64,000 bases of DNA from CAWHHZ01 sp963829355. Lineage in GTDB: Bacteria > Acidobacteriota > Thermoanaerobaculia > Gp7-AA8 > JAHWKK01. Positions 56,937 to 64,000 of the stretch are shown piece after piece. A program made the position numbers and the translations under genes. Below the pieces are notes generated by a model that saw only the letters and a list, made by a program, of their open reading frames with translations, had not been told where the DNA came from and searched no databases. Location: positions 62,001 through 126,000 of the forward strand of contig CAWHHZ010000001.1 in NCBI GenBank assembly GCA_963829355.1, read 5' to 3'. Each line of letters starts with the position of its first letter. Within the stretch, counting starts at the first letter, position 1.

Positions 56937-57500
56937 CTAATCGACGCTGCGTTTTTTCTTCTTCTTCGGCTTTGCCTCGAGAGACCGCAAAGTCTGATCG
57001 CACCATCTGATACGAGCCCTTCCTTCCGCTCGGGCGTGTGAGACCGTCAGCAATCCGAACCATTCATCCGAATCGGACTCCTCGAGTGTCGCTTCGATCT
57101 CCGCCAGCTCTGCGAGCAGGTCGTGTTGCCGCACACGATAAGACTCGATCAGGTCCCGCGTGGAAGGGGCCGGCAGATTGCCGGCGAAGAACAGGCGCAG
57201 GAGGGTCTCGTGGCGTACCGTCTGGCGGCCCGGCGGCTCCTCGAGCCACTCGTCCAAGACCCTTCGCCCGCGCGGGGTGATCGAGTAAACCTGACGGTCG
57301 GGCTTGCCCTTCTGTCTGGCGCGGCGACGGGTGGCGAGCTTCTCCTCCGCAAGAGCATTCAGAATCGGATAGATCTGGCCGTAGCTTTCGTTCCAGAAAT
57401 GACTGAGCTCCTGCTCGATCTTCTTTCGGATGTCGTAGCCCGTGCTCGGCTTTTCCGAGAGCAGTCCCAGAATTGCGTATCGCGATCTATTCGTATTCAC
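56937..57500 (-). CDS. PadR-family transcriptional regulator
   Basis: A 187-residue winged-helix repressor. The DNA-binding part reads YAILGLLSEKPSTGYDIRKK and SYGQIYPILNALAEEKL, with the wing VYSITPRGRRVLDEWL. A helical C-terminal dimerisation domain follows, ending in a Lys/Arg-rich tail (KPKKKKKR). It lies 23 bases after fabI on the same strand, so it may be co-transcribed. The effector is unknown. Confidence 0.9.
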   Translation of the reverse strand: MNTNRSRYAILGLLSEKPSTGYDIRKKIEQELSHFWNESYGQIYPILNALAEEKLATRRRARQKGKPDRQVYSITPRGRRVLDEWLEEPPGRQTVRHETLLRLFFAGNLPAPSTRDLIESYRVRQHDLLAELAEIEATLEESDSDEWFGLLTVSHARAEGRARIRWCDQTLRSLEAKPKKKKKRSVD

Positions 57501-57523
57501 TCTGCGCCGCCCATGACTGGCTC

Positions 57524-58300
57524 CTACACGGCCATGATGTTGTAGCCACAGTCGACGTAGATCACCTCTCCGGTGATCCCGCTAGACATTGACGAGGCGA
57601 GAAACAATGCCGTGTCGGAGACTTCTCTCGTCTCGACATTCCTTTTCATCGGAGCGAGCTCCGCATGATGGGCCAGCATCTGATTGAAGCCTTTGATCCC
57701 TCTTGCGGCGAGGGTGTTGATCGGTCCGGCCGAGATTGCATTCACTCTGACGCCTCTCTCACCGAGATCCGCGGCAAGATAGCGGACGGAGGCTTCGAGC
57801 GACGCTTTTGCGACGCCCATCACGTTGTAGCCCCGAGCCACTCTCTCCGCCCCGTAATAGGTCATCGTGATGACCGAGCCATTGTCCGATTGCTCGAGCA
57901 GTGGCAGAGCGGCCCTCGTCAGCCCGACCAGCGAATAGGCCGAGATGTTCTGCGCGACGAGAAAGCCCTCACGGCTCGTCTGATTGAAATTTCTCTCGAG
58001 CTCTTCTCGCGGGGCAAAGGCCACTGAGTGAATCAGGGTGTCGAGTCCCCCGAGGTCGGAGCGGACCTGCTCGAAGACTGCGTCGATCTGCTCATCAGAC
58101 GTGACGTCACAGTCGTAGAGGGGAGATTCACCGTCGAGCTCCGCCGTGAGCTTCTCGACCGATCCCTTCAGCCGCTCCCCCTGATAGGCAAACGCGAGCT
58201 TCATCCCCGCCTCGGAGAGCGCCTGCGCGATGCCCCAGGCAATCGAGCGCTTGTTCGCGACCCCGAAGACGATTCCCTTCTTTCCTTCCAGCAGTTTCAT
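57524..58300 (-). CDS. fabI: Enoyl-ACP reductase (NADH) FabI
   Basis: A 258-residue short-chain dehydrogenase for the last reduction of each fatty-acid elongation cycle. FGVANKRSIAWGIA is the FabI nucleotide motif. Catalytic Tyr158 and Lys165 lie in GYNVMGVAKASLEA, with Tyr148 in MTYYGAER. SAGPINTLAARGI is the substrate loop. It overlaps the Mpo1-like gene by 4 bases and is followed by the padR gene. It is the target class of triclosan and isoniazid-like inhibitors. Confidence 0.95.
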   Translation of the reverse strand: MKLLEGKKGIVFGVANKRSIAWGIAQALSEAGMKLAFAYQGERLKGSVEKLTAELDGESPLYDCDVTSDEQIDAVFEQVRSDLGGLDTLIHSVAFAPREELERNFNQTSREGFLVAQNISAYSLVGLTRAALPLLEQSDNGSVITMTYYGAERVARGYNVMGVAKASLEASVRYLAADLGERGVRVNAISAGPINTLAARGIKGFNQMLAHHAELAPMKRNVETREVSDTALFLASSMSSGITGEVIYVDCGYNIMAV

Positions 58301-58665
58301 AGATCCTCCGGCGACATCATAACGGCATCCTCGCTCTGCCGGTCACGGGCCGCCCTCACGTGCTGTTCCATGCGACCGCTGAGTGTCAGGAAAAGCATCC
58401 GATAGTCTGCTGCCAGCGACCAGAAGGGATGCCCGAACGTCGCTGGCCGGTTGTGCTCCACGAAAAAGTGACTGTACCAGGCAAATCCGTATCCGATGAC
58501 CGGCGCGAGAAGAATCCACCAGCGGTTCAGCATGATTCCGGCAACGACGGCGGCGAGCGCCAGCACTGAACCGATCCCGTGCAGGATCCTGGTCCCTTTC
58601 CGGCTGTGGGCGCGGACATAGTAAGGCCAGAAGTCAGCAAAGCTCCTGATTCTATCCTTCGACAT
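58297..58665 (-). CDS. Mpo1-like (DUF962) membrane protein
   Basis: A 122-residue protein of the Mpo1/YGL010w family, whose yeast member is a 2-hydroxy fatty-acid dioxygenase. Conserved residues include FWPYYVRAHSRKGTRILH, GYGFAWYSHFFVEHNRP and FGHPFWSLAADYRML, with the likely metal-binding His residues. Three hydrophobic helices. I use the ATG at 58665 with CGGAGGAG upstream, not the longer frame. It is first in an operon with fabI, which fits a lipid role. Confidence 0.85.
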   Translation of the reverse strand: MSKDRIRSFADFWPYYVRAHSRKGTRILHGIGSVLALAAVVAGIMLNRWWILLAPVIGYGFAWYSHFFVEHNRPATFGHPFWSLAADYRMLFLTLSGRMEQHVRAARDRQSEDAVMMSPEDL

Positions 58666-58752
58666 CGTCTCCTCCGATGCCGGGATTCTATCGAAGTCAG
58701 TGCCGGACGCGAGAAAAGTGATGGCACCACCGTTGCTGCGATCCAATTCGCC

Positions 58753-58986
58753 ATGACAAAGACCGATTTTCAGAAATTCATGCAGGACGTCTTCGGTGAT
58801 TCGCTCGTGCGGGTCGAGCAGTTCCGTGAGGATCAGTGGGCGAAAGTCGAGAGGAAGATCGCAGAGATTGGCCGGGAATCAATGCATGCTGAGCTCAGCA
58901 AGATCGCAGAGCGACTCGATCTGATGGAACAGCGGCTCAGAAAGCTCGAGCACGAACGGGCCGAACAGATGCAGCAAGAGGTCTGA
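58753..58986 (+). CDS. Small coiled-coil protein, unknown
   Basis: A 77-residue helical protein. Residues about 30-75 show heptads (KVERKIAEIG, ELSKIAERLDLMEQRLRKLE). The N terminus is MTKTDFQKFMQDVFGDSLVR. It is divergent from the Mpo1-like gene. The weak ribosome binding site lowers confidence. It could be a scaffold or oligomerisation subunit, but no function is known. Confidence 0.55.
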   Translation: MTKTDFQKFMQDVFGDSLVRVEQFREDQWAKVERKIAEIGRESMHAELSKIAERLDLMEQRLRKLEHERAEQMQQEV

Positions 58987-58991
58987 TTCGG

Positions 58992-61833
58992 CTAGAACCC
59001 GTAGCCCAGAGTGAGAAACGTCTCGATCGTATCTTCCCACGGCTCGGCGTCGAGCTTGTAACCAACATCGAAGCGGAGCGGCCCGACCGGGGTGAGGTAA
59101 CGGAAACCGAGGCCGGCTGCATATCTCATCTCGGACAGGTCAATGTTTCCATAGTCCCGCCACACGTTCCCGCCATCCGTGAACACGGCACCTCGCAGCG
59201 CCCCGAAGATGGGAAATCGATACTCGACGTTGAACAGAAGCAGACCGTTCCCACCAACCGGGATGAAATCGACGTCTTTTCGTCCATCTATGTACTCGCT
59301 GCAGGGTACTCCCGCGGGAAGATTGGGCACGATCAGAGTCTCGCATGGCACTCCGAGCCGATCGTGACTGAAGCCGCGGTGTGAGGCTTCTCCGCCGGAG
59401 AGGAAACGCTCGGCGAACGGAACGAACGAGCCGCTGCCGGTATCGACGAGCGACTCGATCGCACCGAGACGCACGGAAGTGACGATCTGGCTGCTCTCGG
59501 TCAGAGGCAGAAACACCGTCGATTGCAGATAACCCTTCAGGAAGTTTGTTTCTGCAGAGTAGAGCGGGAACGCGTATTCGAGCGATGAACCGACGTAGAA
59601 TCCCTCGGTCGGATTCACGGCGTCGTTACGACGATCCCAGAACACGCTCGGCGTGATACTCGAGATCTCGATCTCCTGTTCCTCGGGCTCGAGTCCCTCG
59701 ATCGGTATGGCGCCGGTCGCGAGCTCACACAGCTCTCCCGATACGCATTCATTGAGCCGATACTCGTAGCGCAGCGACCAGCGGAACTGGTCCCGTACGA
59801 TCCGGGTCATCTCCACCGAGGTGCCGAGGCTCTCGATCTTCGCTTTCTCGTCAGCGCGCAGCTCCTCCTCCTTGAACACGGTGATCTGAGTGGGGAGGTC
59901 GTAGCCGAGAATGAAAGGCTCCCGGAAGTTCATGACGTATCGGTTGAGCCGCTGCGAAATGGTCGTCTCCAGACCGAGGTAGCGGCCCGTACCGAAGAGA
60001 TTGCGGTGAGCAACGGCCGCGGAGCCACGGGCGCCGTCCTCGGTGGAGTAACCGAGTGAGCCGGTGACGGTGAGATTGTTGCCCTCCTCGATCCGGAGCA
60101 GGATGTCCCGCACGTTCTCAGCCGTGCCGGAGTCGACCGGATCGAGATCCACCAGCCGGAAAATCCCCATCTGGTAAAGACGCTGTTGTGCCTGGAGAAG
60201 CTCGCGGTAGCTGAACGGTTCTCCCGCGTCGATGCGGGCTTTCTGCAGAATCACGTCGGTATCGGTGTAGGAGTTGCCGCGTACAACTACTGATCCAAAT
60301 CTGACGAGGGGACCCTCGACGACCTGATACTGCACCGCAGCCAGACTGCGCTCGTCGTTCCAGTCGAGCTCCGGGCTCACCTGAACTTCGATGTATCCCC
60401 GATCTGCATAAAAGGTCTGAAGCGCCACCAGATCGAGATTCAGTTCCTGAGGATTGAGCGGCTCGCCAGCCGCCAGAAGAAGGTCGGGGAGCTCATCCGC
60501 GAGGGCTTCGGCTCCAAGGACCTCGACCGATTCCACGATCGTCTGCGTTCCTTCGGTGACCGGGAACACGACCTCCAGCGCCTCGCTCGTTCAGGCGCAC
60601 GACGCGAGCTCGTCCGATATCAGCGCTCCAGAAACCTTGCAGCCGGTAGAAATTCTCGAGTGCATCCTGATCGTCGGATAACTGCTCGGCAGTCACCCCA
60701 CCTGGCCTTCTGATCAGAGTTCCGATTAGTTGCTGGACCACTCCCGGAGGCCCCGCCGTGACGACTTCCCGCAATTCATCGTCCGTGAAATGGACGTTGC
60801 CATCGAAACTCACGGTCTCGAGCGAGTACTGTTCTCCCGGCTCGATCTGATAGGTAATGACGTAGCGGTCGCCCCTCAACTGCTCTGAGGTCTCGACCTC
60901 AACGAAATAGAATCCGCGCCGCTGATAGTGGTCCAGGATGCGGTCCGCCGCGCGAATGATCCGATCCTCGCTGTATCCATCGTCCTCGGCGAATGGAATC
61001 AGGCGTCTGACTGCCTTTCGGGGAACACCTTCCACGACGACCTCGACGAGTGGACCCACTTCGAGTTCGTACTGGAGCGCCACCGACGCACTGGCGGAAT
61101 CATAGACGGCGTCGATGAAGCGAACCTGAGCCATACGGTGATCTCTGCGCAGCAGGTAGCGTCGCATCCTGCGCGCATCCTCTCGTGCCTCGTTCAGTTC
61201 ATACAACCCACCCAAGTCGCTCTTCATCTGCTGGATGAGCGTCTCCCGCGAGAATGGGTCGGGCGACCCCTGCAGCTCGATCGACCCGATCCTCGCCCTC
61301 GGCCCGGAGGTCACATGGAAGATGACGTTTGCCACATTTCCCTGACGGTCGAACCGCACCTCCGGGTCCACTGTGGCTTCGAGGTATCCCTCACGCTGAT
61401 ACTCTCTCACCATATCCACGGCGGCCTGATCGACACGATCCAGGCTGAGAATCTCGGCGGCTTCGACTCCTGGTTCGCGCTTGATGCCGTCGAGAAGCTC
61501 TCCGTCCGTCTCGAAGGTGACCTCTCCTACCCGATACTGGAGCGAAAGCCGGAACGTGATGGCGATGGTGTCGCCGAACTGTTCGGCCTCTACGCGGACG
61601 TCTCGGAAGGTGCCGGTACCGAACAGCGCCTTGATGGAGCTTTGAAGATCCACGATCGAGAGTGGCTTACCCACTTCGATCCTCACCAGTCTTGCGAGCG
61701 GCTCGGGATCGAATTCGGAATCGGCCTCGAATTCGATCGACGAGACCGGGATCCCCACATATTCAAACTGGGCGACGGCCGGCATCGCGACGAGTCCGAT
61801 CAGGAGGATGCTGAAAAAGTAGATCTTCTTCAT
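58992..61833 (-). CDS. BamA/TamA-family outer-membrane assembly protein (frameshifted)
   Basis: In the first frame: signal peptide (MKKIYFFSILLIGLVAMPAV), then about five POTRA domains up to NFYRLQGFWSADIGRARVV. In the second frame: from about EVVFPVTEGTQTIVESVEV, another POTRA stretch, then the barrel with the family blocks LGYSTEDGARGSAAVAHRNL, FLSGGEASHRGFSHDRLG and FDVGYKLDAEPWEDTIETF, ending LGYGF. Together about 946 residues. The break is one extra base in the CC at 60581-60582. It shares TAATG with the stop of the tamB gene, so the two form a TAM-like pair that would insert proteins or lipids into the outer membrane. It could also be a BamA-type paralogue. Confidence 0.85.
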
Positions 61834-64000
61834 TACCACCGTGCCTCGTATCGCCTTCTGAATCTCGCGTCGATTGCGTTGATGATGTAGCTGTCCGCCT
61901 TCTCCGAGTCTCGCGTAAACTGCAGGATCCAGTCGCCCGTCACCTGCCACTGGATGATCTCCACATTCTGAGAACTGGCGGTATCGTAGATGACGATGAC
62001 GAACAGATCATGGGAGATCTGCTTCTCCAGCGTCACGGTCGGATTGAATCCGGAGGTCCCGACCGTATCGACCCTCACCGCATCCGCGAACGGAATGATA
62101 CGCGTGCCGATTGCCTCGCCAACCTGAGAGAGCAGGAGCGCGGTTCCGGCCTGTGAGACCGATCTTCCTCCGAGCATCGCCGGACCACCCGCGCCGAGAC
62201 CCGAAAACAGGCTCAGCAGAGTCAGGTCGCCGACAGGGGGATCGCTCGAGATGTTCGGCGTGATCCTGTCGAGGGTCCCGGTGAGATTGACCGTCAGCTC
62301 ATACTCCTCGACCTCTCCAAGAGTCTGGCCCCTCGAGGTCATCACTCCCTCAGCAGTGACATCGAAGTATGGGTCGTTCCTGAACGGGTTCTGGAACGAC
62401 ACCGTACCCTGAACGATCCTGTAGCTCACATCCTGGAACTCGAATGTTCCACCTTCATTGATCGTCACACGTCCGAGGATGATCGGATTGGCTAGCGTCC
62501 CCGTGACGTCGAGGTCCGCGCTCCCGGTCATATCGGCGACGTTGTTCTGGATCGCGAGCGTGTCGTTCGCGGTGACGTCGATCATCAGCGAGATGTGATC
62601 CTGCCACGTCGCCGCGAGTTGCGGCACCACCGCCTGTCGCTCCAGCACTCGTTCGAGAATGAGCTGTGTCAGGTCGAACTCCTCGTAGTAAACCGCCCGA
62701 TCGACGACGACGTCACCCTGCAACTGGAGCCGTTCCGTATCGCCAGATAGAAGCAGATCGGCATCACCAGCCAACGTGATGCCATCGAAATAGCGCAGCG
62801 TCACGTCCTCCGCCTGAAGATTGATCCTGATGCGCGAGGGCTGCATACCCTGCAGTGTCACGAATCCACCCGCGACGATCTCACCGCCTCCAAGCGTCGC
62901 CCTCAGCGCATCGATCTCCACTCGATCACCCTGCAGGATCAACGAACCATAGACATTGCTGATCAACTGCGGAAAACCAGGGAATCTGAGGCTTGCGTCA
63001 CGCAGCTCTGCAGTGCCACGGAAGCGGGGGCTCGAGATACTTCCACCGATGTCGGCCTGTACTGAAATTGTCCCATCGGCCTGGGCATCAGGCACGAGCA
63101 ACTGCATCAGAGCGAGGTCCAGCGAACCACGGAGAACGAGGTCAATCTGCTGGTTGTCCACGAGCGAGATCGTCCCGTCGACGAAGAAGTCGGTCTCTCT
63201 GGTTCTGAGCGCGACATCGTCGAGTACGAGACTCCCATTGGAGAGAGCGAATCGGATCGGGTCGAGCGCCTGAATCCGCTCTCCACCGACCGTGAGATCG
63301 AGACGCGTAACAGTACCGCCGATCTCCAGGGCTTCGAGCGATGTGATCGAACCGCCGAGATCGAGATCGGCCGTCAGAGCGCCCTTCAGTTGCAACCCAC
63401 TGTCGGGGTTGACGATCTCCATCAGGCGTTCCAGATCCTCAACCGCAATATTCACGTCCCCAGAGAGCTCTCCCTCTGCACCGAGACGTCCTTCTCCGAC
63501 AATGGTTAGAGTGTCGAATGCGGCCCCGCGTACCACGAGATCACCGTCGCGGACCGCAAGGTAGAACCTGGGCTGCTCAGCCTCCGGAGGAATCGGGCTG
63601 CCAAGGATCGAGCCGTCGACGAGAGTTGCCTCGATGACGAGCTCCGGACTCTCCAGCGTCCCCGCTCCGCTCGAGGTGATCTGCAGCTTGCCGTCCACGA
63701 TCCCCTCGAGGCTGGCCAGAAGACCCACCAGGGACAAATCGATCGTCGTCGGCTGCACGACGTACGAGAACTCTCCAGACTCGAAGTCGTAACTCGCTTC
63801 TCCGATCAGAACTCCTGCCGGCGCCGTCACCTCGAAGTGCCGGACATCGAGGCTTCCCTGATCGAATCTCAGATCGGCGACTGCGACGTCGATCGGTTCT
63901 CCCGCGATTGAACCGTTCCGAAGAGTGATCGTTCCCGCGCCCCCGAGAGTATCGATGGGACCCTCGAGATGAAGCGTCCCGGTGACATTCCCCTCGATCG
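61833..64000 (-). CDS. tamB: TamB-like translocation/assembly protein (5' end beyond window)
   Basis: At least 722 residues are visible and the frame stays open to the right edge, so the GTG at 63830 is not the start. The protein is long repeated beta-strands (patterns such as GSLDVRHFEVTAPAG, LQLQGDVVVDRAVYYEEFDL) ending in the conserved DUF490/TamB C terminus (VEEYELTVNLTGTLDRITPN; LFSGLGAGG; FNPTVTLEKQISHDLFVIVI). TamB forms a bridge between inner and outer membranes. It runs directly into the BamA/TamA-type gene. The N-terminal membrane anchor is outside the window. Confidence 0.9.
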   Translation of the reverse strand, partial: IEGNVTGTLHLEGPIDTLGGAGTITLRNGSIAGEPIDVAVADLRFDQGSLDVRHFEVTAPAGVLIGEASYDFESGEFSYVVQPTTIDLSLVGLLASLEGIVDGKLQITSSGAGTLESPELVIEATLVDGSILGSPIPPEAEQPRFYLAVRDGDLVVRGAAFDTLTIVGEGRLGAEGELSGDVNIAVEDLERLMEIVNPDSGLQLKGALTADLDLGGSITSLEALEIGGTVTRLDLTVGGERIQALDPIRFALSNGSLVLDDVALRTRETDFFVDGTISLVDNQQIDLVLRGSLDLALMQLLVPDAQADGTISVQADIGGSISSPRFRGTAELRDASLRFPGFPQLISNVYGSLILQGDRVEIDALRATLGGGEIVAGGFVTLQGMQPSRIRINLQAEDVTLRYFDGITLAGDADLLLSGDTERLQLQGDVVVDRAVYYEEFDLTQLILERVLERQAVVPQLAATWQDHISLMIDVTANDTLAIQNNVADMTGSADLDVTGTLANPIILGRVTINEGGTFEFQDVSYRIVQGTVSFQNPFRNDPYFDVTAEGVMTSRGQTLGEVEEYELTVNLTGTLDRITPNISSDPPVGDLTLLSLFSGLGAGGPAMLGGRSVSQAGTALLLSQVGEAIGTRIIPFADAVRVDTVGTSGFNPTVTLEKQISHDLFVIVIYDTASSQNVEIIQWQVTGDWILQFTRDSEKADSYIINAIDARFRRRYEARW

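Noticed and set aside
63828..63830. GTG as start of tamB
   Set aside because: The frame continues upstream to the window edge with TamB-like beta-strand sequence.

Overview
The window looks like a piece of chromosome from a Gram-negative (diderm), fairly high-GC bacterium. Outer-membrane biology is everywhere: a porin, a TonB-dependent receptor, a BamA/TamA-type barrel with TamB, lipoproteins, and proteins with a C-terminal sorting tail. The TonB receptor with an N-terminal carboxypeptidase-regulatory domain, the CHRD-domain protein, the IPTL-type C-terminal tail and many long secreted proteins of unknown role fit Acidobacteriota (Thermoanaerobaculia-like) best. That placement is inference from gene content, because no rRNA, tRNA or other phylogenetic marker is present.

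Region by region. 1-0.65 kb: partial PHP-family histidinol phosphatase. 0.87-3.4 kb: secreted lamin-tail/EEP nuclease. 3.6-11.7 kb: leftward phosphate cluster, read in transcription order as porin, pstS, pstC, pstA, pstB, phoU, phoB, phoR. 12.2-15.2 kb: a large secreted protein and a VapBC-type toxin-antitoxin pair. 15.5-22.5 kb: a leftward three-gene operon of exported proteins (beta-helix protein, lipoprotein, CHRD protein) and a TonB-dependent receptor. 22.9-23.5 kb: a second toxin-antitoxin pair. 23.7-28.6 kb: two small membrane proteins, the potassium transporter kup, and a divergent KdpD/KdpE-like pair. 28.9-37.0 kb: a 2.7-kilo-residue cyclic beta-1,2-glucan synthase (NdvB type). 37.1-40.4 kb: a sensor kinase and a secreted alpha/beta hydrolase. 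40.5-45.2 kb: an operon of a Thr-rich collagen-like protein, a tail-anchored surface protein and a very large three-part glycosyltransferase. 45.6-54 kb: alcohol dehydrogenase, mazG, an IPTL-CTERM protein, yidD, nth, an M20 peptidase and hutU. 54.2-58.7 kb: small proteins, a Na/Pi cotransporter with a PhoU-like partner, and PadR, fabI and an Mpo1-like gene. 58.8-64 kb: a small coiled-coil protein, a BamA/TamA-type barrel and partial tamB.

Phosphate is the main theme. I can read 11-bp direct repeats of the type TTYACNNNNNC upstream of four units: the porin, pstS, the beta-helix/lipoprotein/CHRD operon and the TonB receptor. These look like PhoB boxes and would join the last two units, which have no obvious phosphate function, to the same regulon.

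The most unusual structural feature is a 184-bp, almost perfectly conserved, near-palindromic element present three times, always bounded by CTAG on both sides. One copy interrupts another repeat whose intact partner arm lies nearby, so the empty site can be reconstructed and shows CTAG as the duplicated target. In the other two copies the terminal CTAG contains the TAG stop codon of the adjoining gene. Three otherwise ordinary genes (mazG, nth, the BamA/TamA-type gene) each carry one extra base in a short run, which looks more like sequence error than decay. The cyclic glucan synthase has an ACG triplet where its start codon is expected.
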